Source: CAYUBI01 sp964443005
GTDB taxonomy: Bacteria > Margulisbacteria > Riflemargulisbacteria > GWF2-35-9 > CAYUBI01
NCBI GenBank assembly: GCA_964443005.1
Contig: CAYUBI010000002.1
Span: forward strand, 1 to 60,126
Direction of reading: 5' to 3'
DNA length: 60,126 nt
The notes under the pieces were generated by a model that had not been told where the DNA came from, made no database searches, and worked only from the letters and a program-made list of their open reading frames with translations. Shown here one piece after another: positions 35,671 through 43,860 of this stretch (positions are counted from its first letter, which is position 1; each line of letters starts with the position of its first letter). A program made the translations under genes and the position numbers.

Positions 35671-36475
35671 GGTAGGAGCTCCTGACAAGTGGGCCTGCAA
35701 AAACTTTCATTTCGATCGTATTACCAAAATCAGCAAATGCGGAAAATTCGGTTGGCGTAACATAACGTTTCACAGGATAATGATGGTTACTCGGTGCTAG
35801 GTATTGCCCAATCGTAAATATATCCAGTGGAATTGTTGCGACTAAACGAATCATTTCAATGACGTTTTCATTGGTTTCTCCAATTCCAACCATGATTCCA
35901 CTTTTTAGTTTTATGTGTGGAAAGTGTTTTTTAGTATAGTTAAGTAGCGATAACGAGCATTCAAAATTTCCTTGAGGGCGAATGTGTTGGAAAAGTTGTG
36001 GAACTGCTTCTAGGTTATGATTAAAAATAAATGGATTTGCGTTAAGTACTGTTGTTAAGGCTGATATGTTTCCTTGAAAATCTGGGGTGAGTACTTCAAC
36101 GCGAATATTTGGAAATTCGTTGTGAATCATGTTGATGATATCCGCAAATTGTTGTGCACCTCCGTCAGAAAGGTCGTCTCGAGTGACAGAGGTAATAACA
36201 ACATAGGATAAATTGAATTTGCGGATTGTTTCAATAATTCGTTCTTTTTCAGAAGGATCAATTGGATTTGGAATCCCATGGTCAATTGCGCAGAATTTGC
36301 AGCTTCGAGTACAGCGATTTCCAAGTATGAGAAATGTCATTTGTTTGTTTGAAAAGCATTCGCCTCGATTTGGGCATAGTGCTGCTTGGCAAACTGTATG
36401 AAGCCCGTTGGGCAATTGTGAAGCTAAAAAGCGATTCTTGCGAATCGGGTTAATTAAGTATTCTGGCAAAGTCAT
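35651..36475 (-). CDS. lipA: Lipoyl synthase
   Basis: A 274-residue radical SAM enzyme that inserts two sulfurs into octanoyl groups on E2/H proteins. It has both clusters: auxiliary CQAALCPNRGEC and SAM CTRSCKFCAI. The final RSSYHA segment carries the serine that ligates the auxiliary cluster. It is slightly short compared with the usual ~300. It overlaps lpd by 4 nt, pairing lipoate synthesis with dihydrolipoyl dehydrogenase. No lipB or E2 gene is seen. Confidence 0.95.
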   Translation of the reverse strand: MTLPEYLINPIRKNRFLASQLPNGLHTVCQAALCPNRGECFSNKQMTFLILGNRCTRSCKFCAIDHGIPNPIDPSEKERIIETIRKFNLSYVVITSVTRDDLSDGGAQQFADIINMIHNEFPNIRVEVLTPDFQGNISALTTVLNANPFIFNHNLEAVPQLFQHIRPQGNFECSLSLLNYTKKHFPHIKLKSGIMVGIGETNENVIEMIRLVATIPLDIFTIGQYLAPSNHHYPVKRYVTPTEFSAFADFGNTIEMKVFAGPLVRSSYHAQDLA

Positions 36476-37848
36476 TGTGACGAAGGAGGTATGGTTTCTG
36501 AAAGGGTTATAAACGCTTTTTCAAGGATTTCTTGTAATGTAGGATGCGCAAAAACAATATTACAGAGTGCACCCAGTGAGATTTTCTCCTGAATTGCAAG
36601 TGTTAATAACGGTAAAAATGTTTCGGCTTCTATTCCTGTGACAAGGGCGCCAACAAGGTGATCGTTTTTAGAATCATAGAGTAATTTGCAAAACCCAGTT
36701 AGTTCGCGTGTGATTTGTGCCCGTCCCATTAGTTGAAATGGAATTGAAACAATGCGATAGCTATGATTTTTTTGAAGATGTTGTTCTTGAAGGCCGATTG
36801 AAGCTATCATGGGTTGACTGTATATAACGGATGGGATTAGTGCTGGCCTGGAATCTGCGACCAAGCTTTGTCCTTGTTGTATAGATAGAATGTGTTCGAT
36901 TGCGCATTTGCCTTGATATGAGGCAGCATGAGCTAGCATGTTAACGCCATTGACATCCCCAATTGCATAGATATAGGGATAATGGGTTTGATAGTATTGA
37001 TTAATAGAAAGATAACCTCGTTGGGTTGTTTTTAGGTCAAGTGAGGTTGCAGGGATTGTTGCACTTCGACCCATAGCTATGAGTACGTGGCTGGCTGTGA
37101 TGGTTGTATTATCATCTAAGGTAATGATGATTGAACCAGACTCTTGGCGAATGAGAGTTTTGACGCTGTGATGTGTAAAACAGTCGATTTTCCGATGGCG
37201 AAAATGATCCATGATAATGGTTGCTGCTTCGATATCTACAGAGGGAAGCAATCGTGATTCTTGTTCAATAATCGTCACTTTAGTCCCTAAAGCTGATAAC
37301 CATTCTGCAGTTTCAATGCCAATAACTCCTCCACCAATGATAACCAGATCTGTGGGAATGCGATCAATTGATAAAAGATCGCGACTCGTAATTGTTTTGT
37401 CTTTAAAAGCAACTGGAACTGTGTCGTGACTGCCAGTTGCTATGATGATGTAATCAACAGCATAAAGTTCGTTGTTAGCAGAAATATGGTGTTCATCTGC
37501 AATAACTGCTGTTGCCTTAACGTATGTTATTTTTGCTTGATCAATGAGGTGATGAATGCCGGATTCTAGGCGAGTTAATAGTCTTTTTTTACTGGCTAAG
37601 AGCTTTTGAAAATCAATGGAAACTTCTTTTACATTGAGCCCGTCTCGTTTTGTTAATGATAGTTGATGAAGATATCCGGTAAGGTGAAGGAGTTGTTTGG
37701 TTGGGATGCATCCGCAATGAAGGCAGGTTCCCCCTAATTTTTCAGACTCAAACAAAATAATGTTGAATCCTTTTTTCGCTGCATGTAACGCAGAAACGTA
37801 GCCTGCAGGACCGCCGCCGATAATTCCAATAGTGGTATTTTTTTGCAT
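36472..37848 (-). CDS. lpd: Dihydrolipoyl dehydrogenase
   Basis: A 458-residue FAD disulfide oxidoreductase, E3 of 2-oxoacid dehydrogenase or glycine cleavage complexes. FAD site GIIGGGPAGYVSA, redox-active disulfide GGTCLHCGCIPTK with an additional Cys in place of the usual Val/Asn, NAD site IIGGGVIGIETAEW, and the C-terminal His-Glu motif in FAHPTLQEILEKAF. The extra cysteine next to the disulfide is a small oddity. It is coupled to lipA downstream and lies 28 bp after the LacI-type gene. Confidence 0.93.
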   Translation of the reverse strand: MQKNTTIGIIGGGPAGYVSALHAAKKGFNIILFESEKLGGTCLHCGCIPTKQLLHLTGYLHQLSLTKRDGLNVKEVSIDFQKLLASKKRLLTRLESGIHHLIDQAKITYVKATAVIADEHHISANNELYAVDYIIIATGSHDTVPVAFKDKTITSRDLLSIDRIPTDLVIIGGGVIGIETAEWLSALGTKVTIIEQESRLLPSVDIEAATIIMDHFRHRKIDCFTHHSVKTLIRQESGSIIITLDDNTTITASHVLIAMGRSATIPATSLDLKTTQRGYLSINQYYQTHYPYIYAIGDVNGVNMLAHAASYQGKCAIEHILSIQQGQSLVADSRPALIPSVIYSQPMIASIGLQEQHLQKNHSYRIVSIPFQLMGRAQITRELTGFCKLLYDSKNDHLVGALVTGIEAETFLPLLTLAIQEKISLGALCNIVFAHPTLQEILEKAFITLSETIPPSSQ

Positions 37849-37876
37849 GCAGTAATTTTACCGCAAAGCTAGGAAA

Positions 37877-38869
37877 TTAGCTAATTCGTGCAACAGAATT
37901 GCCAATGAGTAGGTTGGCAGATATTTTGATTGTTAAATGTGTTTTACTGAGAAGTTCGAGAAAGTTGTTTTTCATAAATTCAACGCTTTGTTCGCCTAGC
38001 GCAATGCGGTCAACATAGGCTGTTGTTAGTGTAGGCATTGGGGGTTCAAAAAATCGTGGAAGATGAATTCCATCAAAACCTGTAATTGAAATGTCGTCAG
38101 GGATGCGTTTGTTGTATTTTCTAGCCATCATGTATAAATAGTAAGCAGTAAGATCATTAACGCACATGATTGCTGTTACTTTAGGGTTTTGAGAGATAAT
38201 TTTATTCCAGGCGATTTCGATTGTTTGAAGATTATCGTAATCTGCTTGAAATACAAGTTGTGGATCAAAGGTTGGAATCGTTTGGGCAATGGCTTGTAAG
38301 AATTCTTGCTGAATTACTTCGTTGGGAGTATCTCCGAGCAGTACAGCAATTCGGCGATGGCCGCAATTTAGCACAAATTCAGCCATCATTTTAGTAGCTG
38401 CAATACGTTCGATATAGATCGATGGGATTTCTGTTTGTGTTGCGCTAGGGTGGCCGCAGTTTAGAATCGGAATGCTATATTTTAGTGCGCGATCGTAATA
38501 TTTGTCAGGTGTTTTTCCAATGGTTAGGATTCCTTGGATGTCGTATATTTCAGAATAGTCCATATCGAAATTGTCAAGTATGCGAAGCTGAAGATTGTGT
38601 TTGGCAGCTTTGCGAATTGCACCGTAAATGACATCATTATAAAATTCATTTTGATACATTGTCGGGTAATTTGGAATGAGCAGTCCAAGGTGTTGAAATT
38701 TATTGAGTATTTTGTTATAGCCTTGAGTTTTAATTTGGTAGTAAATTTGTTCCCGAACTTGTTTTGAAATTTTGTAGGGTTTGTTAATTGCTAATGACAC
38801 TGTGCTTTCGGAGACGTTACAGCTAGATGCAATATTTTTTAGCGTAATTGAAACAGATGGGTGTGACAT
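37877..38869 (-). CDS. LacI-family transcriptional regulator
   Basis: A 330-residue regulator. The N-terminal HTH has ITLKNIASSCNVSESTVSLA plus a hinge helix. A periplasmic-binding-like effector domain follows, with ILTIGKTPDKYY, then NCGHRRIAVLLGD and ITGFDGIHLPRFFEPPMPTL. The start at 38869 is set by AGGAG 10 nt upstream; an in-frame ATG at 38914 lies before the ribosome-binding site. Effector unknown. It sits between lysS and lpd-lipA, so it may control the downstream genes. A 12-bp palindrome lies just upstream. Confidence 0.88.
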   Translation of the reverse strand: MSHPSVSITLKNIASSCNVSESTVSLAINKPYKISKQVREQIYYQIKTQGYNKILNKFQHLGLLIPNYPTMYQNEFYNDVIYGAIRKAAKHNLQLRILDNFDMDYSEIYDIQGILTIGKTPDKYYDRALKYSIPILNCGHPSATQTEIPSIYIERIAATKMMAEFVLNCGHRRIAVLLGDTPNEVIQQEFLQAIAQTIPTFDPQLVFQADYDNLQTIEIAWNKIISQNPKVTAIMCVNDLTAYYLYMMARKYNKRIPDDISITGFDGIHLPRFFEPPMPTLTTAYVDRIALGEQSVEFMKNNFLELLSKTHLTIKISANLLIGNSVARIS

Positions 38870-38900
38870 AAAAAGGCTGCTCCTAGAATTCGCGTTTTTA

Positions 38901-38912
38901 GTTGTTAACAAC
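38901..38912. promoter_or_regulatory. 12-bp perfect palindrome upstream of the LacI-type gene
   Basis: GTTGTTAACAAC lies 32 bp before the start codon, in the 114-bp gap to lysS. LacI-type regulators bind palindromes of about this size and often repress themselves. The centre is TA rather than the CG typical of many LacI operators, so this is only a candidate. Confidence 0.4.
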
Positions 38913-38983
38913 AAAGATATCGTTAAAAAACTAAAACTATTTCAGGGTATTTTCTTTTTTTGCCAAACAAATGTATTTATTTT

Positions 38984-40462
38984 TTATGGTTTATTTTTCA
39001 TGTGTGGAAAAAGTAGTACGTCTCGGATGGAAGCGGTATTGGTTGCAAGCATAACAATGCGATCAATACCAATGCCAAGTCCGCCTGTTGGTGGCATGCC
39101 GTATTCCAGCGATGTTACGAAATCATCGTCCATCATTTGCGCTTCCTCATCACCAGCTTCGCGTTGTTTCATTTGGTCTTCAAAACGGCTGCGCTGATCA
39201 ATGGGGTCATTTAGTTCTGAAAAGGCATTGGCTATTTCCATGCCGCAAACGATGGCTTCGAAACGTTCAACAAGTTCAGGGTCATCACGATGTACTTTAG
39301 CAAGTGGAGATGTTTCCAACGGATAATCAGTAATAAATGTTGGCTGAATGAGTTGATGTTCAACATATTTATCATAGATTGTATTAATTAGCGCGCCTTT
39401 GGATGTGATGTCTGTAACTGGCAGGTTTTTGTTTAGGGCTTGTTGCTTAATGTTGTTAAAGGGCTGCCGAATATTGATTCCTGCAAATTGTTGAATGGCT
39501 TTTTCCATAGTTATCCGCGTCCAGGGCGGCGTAAAGTCTAGCGTTTTATCTTGATATGTAACAATCATGCTGCCATAAACGGATTTCATAATTGAGCTAA
39601 TGAGTATTTCTGTTAGCGCCATCATGTCTGTATAATCTGTGTAAGCTTGGTATAGTTCTAAAAGCGTATATTCAGGATTATGTTTAAAGGAGATGCCTTC
39701 ATTGCGAAACACGCGACCGATCTCATACACTTTTTCAAAACCACCCACAATAAGGCGTTTTAGGTGGAGCTCCAGTGCAATACGCAGGTAAAGTTGCATG
39801 TCTAGTGTGTTGTGATAGGTTAGAAATGGTCGTGCAGACGCTCCTCCAGAAAGGGTTTGTAATACTGGGGTTTCGACTTCCATAAATTGATGCTCATGTA
39901 AAAACTGGCGGATTTCATGAATAATTTGGCTGCGTTTAATAAAAACGTCTCGAATTTCAGGATTAGCAATAAGGTCTACGTATCGTTGGCGATAGCGTAG
40001 TTCTTTGTCATGAAGTCCATGAAATTTTTCAGGAAGTGGATTCAGCGATTTAGTTAGGAGTTGGAATGCTTCAACGCGAATCGAAAGCTCCCCTTTGTGT
40101 GTTCGAAAAACTTTTCCTTCAATGCCGAGAATGTCCCCAATATCGAGCGTAGTAAAGATGTCATATTCAGATCCAAGAATGTCTTGTTTGAAATAAAGTT
40201 GAATAACGGCATTTTGGTCACGAATGTTGGCAAAGGCTGCTTTGCCGTGGCCACGTTTTGCAATGAGTCTGCCAGCAATTTTAACTGGTTGTTCTGAAAC
40301 GGCGTCGCCTTCAATATTTTTGTATAGTGTTAATATTTCTTGGATAGGATGTGTTCGATCATAGCGGTATTTAAAGGGATGTTTTTCCTGAAGGTGCAGC
40401 TCTCTTAGTTTGGATCTGCGCATAGCAAATTCATCAATATGTTCTTCGGGTAGTGTTTGCAT
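38984..40462 (-). CDS. lysS: Lysyl-tRNA synthetase (class II)
   Basis: A 492-residue enzyme that charges tRNA-Lys. An N-terminal OB-fold (VKIAGRLIAKRGHGKAAF) is followed by the class II catalytic core: motif 1 FMEVETPVLQ, motif 2 VYEIGRVFRNEGIS..HNPEYT, and motif 3 GMPPTGGLGIGIDR. I use the ATG at 40462 with AGGAG 6 nt upstream; an earlier ATG at 40489 lacks a site. It is flanked by dus and the LacI-type gene. No second lysS is present in the window. Confidence 0.97.
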   Translation of the reverse strand: MQTLPEEHIDEFAMRRSKLRELHLQEKHPFKYRYDRTHPIQEILTLYKNIEGDAVSEQPVKIAGRLIAKRGHGKAAFANIRDQNAVIQLYFKQDILGSEYDIFTTLDIGDILGIEGKVFRTHKGELSIRVEAFQLLTKSLNPLPEKFHGLHDKELRYRQRYVDLIANPEIRDVFIKRSQIIHEIRQFLHEHQFMEVETPVLQTLSGGASARPFLTYHNTLDMQLYLRIALELHLKRLIVGGFEKVYEIGRVFRNEGISFKHNPEYTLLELYQAYTDYTDMMALTEILISSIMKSVYGSMIVTYQDKTLDFTPPWTRITMEKAIQQFAGINIRQPFNNIKQQALNKNLPVTDITSKGALINTIYDKYVEHQLIQPTFITDYPLETSPLAKVHRDDPELVERFEAIVCGMEIANAFSELNDPIDQRSRFEDQMKQREAGDEEAQMMDDDFVTSLEYGMPPTGGLGIGIDRIVMLATNTASIRDVLLFPHMKNKP

Positions 40463-40567
40463 ACGATTTCTCCTGTTGATTATATACATTGAGGATATTT
40501 TTTCATAATTATATCATGAGAATGGCGGACATAATAATATGTTTTGTTGATTCGTCAAAAACTTGGT

Positions 40568-41494
40568 TTATTCGTGATAAGCTTTTTCAAAGTCTGCAAT
40601 TGTTGAAATTGTAGTTGCTAGTTGTCGATAGTGCCCTGCGTTTAAAAGGCCTTTAGTGTATTTTGTTATATATTTTCGAATATGAAAAAGTGCTTTTTTT
40701 TCACCATAAAGTTCTGCGAGCAGTCGACAATGATGCCGAAGTGCTTCAAGTCTAATTTTCGAGGTCACAAGGTGAGGGGAGTTTAAATACTCATTGATAA
40801 TCCAGGGGTTGCCAATGAGTCCTCTTCCAATCATGACAAAATCGACCTGTGTAGTTGTAATCATGTTGTCAATGTCTGCGGCTTCTGTAATGTCGCCACT
40901 TCCACAAATCGGAATGGGAGATACACTTTTAAGTTGTTTCAGGTGTGTCCAATCTGCACGACCTGAAAATCCTTGTTTTTGTGTTCGTGGGTGCAGGGTG
41001 ATGAGGTCAACGCCTTCATTCCACGCCATTGTTGCAACTTCTATAAAGTTAGGCTTGTCCCAGCCTGAGCGAATTTTGATTGATAGTGGAATAGTAATTG
41101 CTTGTCGTACAGCCTGAATAATATTTTTGAGAAGTTCGATATTTTTTAACAGAGCTGCCCCTGAGCCTTGTTTGATAACTTTTGGGACTGGACATCCACA
41201 GTTAATGTCAATCATTGCAGCACCGTTATTTTGGAGAAGGGCTGCTGAGCATGCGAGCTCTGTTGGGTTAGAGCCAAAAATTTGGATGGCAATGGGTGTG
41301 TCATCACGGATAAGTGTCATGTAGGTTGTTTTTTTTTCGTGGCGTGAAAGCCCTGCAGCGCTGATCATTTCGCTAAAAACAAGCCCTACTCCTGCATTAA
41401 GTGCAATTTTGCGAAAGGCATAATCACTTAGCCCGGCTAGGGGCGCTGCAATGAGTCGATTGGATAGCTTTAATGATTTGATATGTGTGGACAT
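40568..41494 (-). CDS. dusB: tRNA-dihydrouridine synthase
   Basis: A 308-residue FMN-dependent enzyme that reduces uridines in tRNA D-loops. It has AAPLAGLSDYAFR, the catalytic cysteine in DINCGCPVPKV, then GSGAALL, LHPRTQKQGFSG, and FMN phosphate binding in MIGRGLIGNPW. The motifs match the DusB group most closely. It overlaps parB by 25 nt, so it is read as the last gene of the rsmG-parA-parB-dus run. Confidence 0.93.
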   Translation of the reverse strand: MSTHIKSLKLSNRLIAAPLAGLSDYAFRKIALNAGVGLVFSEMISAAGLSRHEKKTTYMTLIRDDTPIAIQIFGSNPTELACSAALLQNNGAAMIDINCGCPVPKVIKQGSGAALLKNIELLKNIIQAVRQAITIPLSIKIRSGWDKPNFIEVATMAWNEGVDLITLHPRTQKQGFSGRADWTHLKQLKSVSPIPICGSGDITEAADIDNMITTTQVDFVMIGRGLIGNPWIINEYLNSPHLVTSKIRLEALRHHCRLLAELYGEKKALFHIRKYITKYTKGLLNAGHYRQLATTISTIADFEKAYHE

Positions 41495-42348
41495 TGAAAT
41501 ATAGACAATAGCTGATTGAGTTCATTGATTGTTTGGTAAGTGAGAGTTATTTCGCCGCGTTGATGATTGCCTTTGATTTTGACAGGGACTTTTGTGATGT
41601 TAGAAATGGTTTGTTGAAGTGTACTTAGATTGTTGGTATCTTTTTGTGCAGAAGGCACAGGCAGACTTGGTTCTGGATTGTCAAAGGAGCGTGCGATTTG
41701 TTCAACAGAGCGTACTGAAAGCTTTTCAGCTAAAATGCGGTGGTAAATTGTGATTTTTTTTGTGTTGTCTTTAATTTGTAACAGTGCGCGTGCGTGACCT
41801 TCTGTAATTTTTTCTGTTTGAATGCCTTCAAGTATTTCTTGTGGCAGGTCTAGCATTCGAATTAGGTTGGTGACGTAGGTTCTGCTTTTGCTAACTTTTT
41901 GGGATATTTTTTCTTGAGTATACCCAAATTCAATGGCTAGTTTTTGGTAGGCTACAGCTTCATCATACGGGTTTAAGTTGTCTCGTTGAACATTTTCGAC
42001 AATGGCTAGTTCAAGCATTGAGTCTGGTGTTTCGTTGCGAACAATTGCTGGTACAGCTTCCATGTTAAGGAGTTTACATGCGCGAAGACGGCGCTCGCCT
42101 GCAATTAATTGGTATCGGAGGCCTTGTTTAATAACAATAATGGGTTGTATGAGTCCATTTTCTAGGATTGACTGTGCTAATTCTTTAATGGAATCGTCGA
42201 TAAATACTTGACGGGGTTGGTACGGGTTAGCGTCAATGAGTGCTACCTCGAGTTCTCTATATTTTTTTCCAGGCTTCATGTCTTGCCATTCTTCAGTAGC
42301 TTGGGGAAGTAGTGCGCCTAGGCCGCGGCCGAGTTTAGTTTTTGTCAT
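41470..42348 (-). CDS. parB: Chromosome partitioning protein ParB
   Basis: A 292-residue CTP-dependent clamp that loads at parS. It begins with KTKLGRGLGALL, has the CTP-binding boxes NPYQPR, AGERRLRA and ENVQRDNLNPYDEA, then the HTH (YTQEKISQKVSKSRTYVTNL), and a C-terminal dimerisation domain. Its ATG lies inside the parA end, with GGAG upstream in parA. A parS-like site is 1.4 kb away at 43782. Confidence 0.96.
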   Translation of the reverse strand: MTKTKLGRGLGALLPQATEEWQDMKPGKKYRELEVALIDANPYQPRQVFIDDSIKELAQSILENGLIQPIIVIKQGLRYQLIAGERRLRACKLLNMEAVPAIVRNETPDSMLELAIVENVQRDNLNPYDEAVAYQKLAIEFGYTQEKISQKVSKSRTYVTNLIRMLDLPQEILEGIQTEKITEGHARALLQIKDNTKKITIYHRILAEKLSVRSVEQIARSFDNPEPSLPVPSAQKDTNNLSTLQQTISNITKVPVKIKGNHQRGEITLTYQTINELNQLLSIFQCPHISNH

Positions 42349-43099
42349 ACATGATCTCCTTTGCTAATGAACGATATGATTTTGCACCTTTGGATCCTGG
42401 GTCATATACGCAAACCGGTTCTCCAAAGCTGGGTGCTTCAGCTAGTTTAACATTGCGAGGAATAATTGTGGAATATAATTGGTCTTTGAAATGGTTTTGC
42501 GCGTCTTTGAGAACTTGCCAGCTGAGTGCTGTTCGTTTGTCAAACATTGTCATGAGAATGCCGCCAACTTCAAGCTGGGGGTTTAGCTGTGCTTGAACGA
42601 GCTTAATGGTGTCCAGGAGTTTTGACAAGCCTTCTAAAGCATAATATTCGCATTGAACTGGAATCAGCACTTCGTCTGCTGCGACTAGGGCATTTAGTGT
42701 AAGCAGTCCCAAGGAGGGCGGGCAATCAATCATGATGAAATCGTAGTTGTCTTTTAGTGGAGCAATAGCTTTTTTGAGTTGTTTTTCTCTTTCAGAAATA
42801 GATACAAGCTCAATTTCTGCGCCTGAGAGATCTCGGGTGGATGGAATAAGATGAAGATTTGGAACTGCAGTTGGATAAATGGATCGAAATATATCTAAGT
42901 GGTCAATGAGCACATCATAAACTGTTGTTTCAATTTGATCTTCGTACACGCCTAAGCCGCTGGATGTGTTTCCTTGGGGGTCAAAGTCAATAATAAGGAT
43001 TCGTTTTCCTTTTTGACTAAATTCGGCACTTAGGTTAATGGCTGTTGTTGTTTTGCCTACCCCACCCTTTTGATTTGCGATTGCGATTACTTTCCCCAT
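42335..43099 (-). CDS. parA: Chromosome partitioning ATPase ParA (Soj)
   Basis: A 254-residue deviant Walker A ATPase, KGGVGKTTTAINL, with Walker A' DFDPQGN and Walker B DCPPSLG. It forms DNA-bound dimers that move ParB-parS complexes. The size is that of the short chromosomal type without an N-terminal regulatory domain. It has a strong AGGAGG site before the ATG and lies 10 bp after rsmG. Confidence 0.97.
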   Translation of the reverse strand: MGKVIAIANQKGGVGKTTTAINLSAEFSQKGKRILIIDFDPQGNTSSGLGVYEDQIETTVYDVLIDHLDIFRSIYPTAVPNLHLIPSTRDLSGAEIELVSISEREKQLKKAIAPLKDNYDFIMIDCPPSLGLLTLNALVAADEVLIPVQCEYYALEGLSKLLDTIKLVQAQLNPQLEVGGILMTMFDKRTALSWQVLKDAQNHFKDQLYSTIIPRNVKLAEAPSFGEPVCVYDPGSKGAKSYRSLAKEIMYDKN

Positions 43100-43109
43100 G
43101 CGTTTCCTC

Positions 43110-43763
43110 CTAGTTTATCGGCTTGTTTTGTGCAAGGCCTTCCCGTCGCGGAAATCGTAACGGTGTTGATTGTGTTTTTGTGAAAAACAGCAAGTCTCGT
43201 TGATGATTATTAATAGAATATGTTTTATGGTCATAGAGAACAGCAAAGAGTTCGTTGATTGCAGCTTGCGCCAGCTCGAGTTCGTTGGCTAGTTGTTCGC
43301 TTTTCATTGCAATAAAAATTCCGTTGATCTTAAGAAATGGAATTGCTAGTTCGATTAAGCTGTCCAGGCGTGCAACGTGACGTGCTAGTACAAGGTCAAA
43401 TTGTTCGCGAAAAGTTTCGGCTGCTGTTTCAGCCCGTTTTGCAACAACTGTGATATTGGGGAGTTCGAGCTCCCTTTTTGCTAGACTAAGGAAGTTTGCC
43501 TTTTTTTGGGTTGACTCAATGAGCGTGACTGCAAGGTCTGGACGTAGAATTGCGCAGATTATTCCAGGGATGCCTGCGCCAGATCCAATATCTGCAACGG
43601 ATTGTTTTTCTTTAATGTATGGGCATAAAATTCGAGAGTCATCTACTAGGTTAACGCGAATTTCTTCTGGAGAAACGAATCCGGTTAGGTTCATGACTTT
43701 GTTGGTTTCATAAATCATTGAGATGTAGCGGGTGATTTTTTCTTCCATTGCCAAGGCTGTCAT
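43110..43763 (-). CDS. rsmG: 16S rRNA (guanine527-N7)-methyltransferase RsmG
   Basis: A 217-residue SAM methyltransferase. SAM motif I is VADIGSGAGIPGI, preceded by the NLVDDSR segment; LIESTQKKANFL and RAETAAETFREQFDLVLARHVA follow. I start at the ATG 43763 because GAGGGA lies just upstream; a start at 43775 would overlap that site. The C-terminal ~25 residues (LRFPRREGLAQNKP) match the family's PR..G...K.P end. It is the usual neighbour of mnmG and parA near bacterial origins. Confidence 0.95.
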   Translation of the reverse strand: MTALAMEEKITRYISMIYETNKVMNLTGFVSPEEIRVNLVDDSRILCPYIKEKQSVADIGSGAGIPGIICAILRPDLAVTLIESTQKKANFLSLAKRELELPNITVVAKRAETAAETFREQFDLVLARHVARLDSLIELAIPFLKINGIFIAMKSEQLANELELAQAAINELFAVLYDHKTYSINNHQRDLLFFTKTQSTPLRFPRREGLAQNKPIN

Positions 43764-43781
43764 CGTTTCCCTCATTTTTGT

Positions 43782-43797
43782 TGTTTCACGTGTAACG
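43782..43797. promoter_or_regulatory. parS-like ParB-binding site
   Basis: TGTTTCACGTGTAACG matches the conserved parS palindrome TGTTTCACGTGAAACA at 14 of 16 positions. It lies in the gap between rsmG and mnmG, within 1.5 kb of parB, where parS sites are common. Confidence 0.75.
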
Positions 43798-43860
43798 TTT
43801 GGTTAGTTTAGCTGGGGGTGGGCGTTTCTGCAAGAGGTGAATGCATCGAAAAAGAATAGA

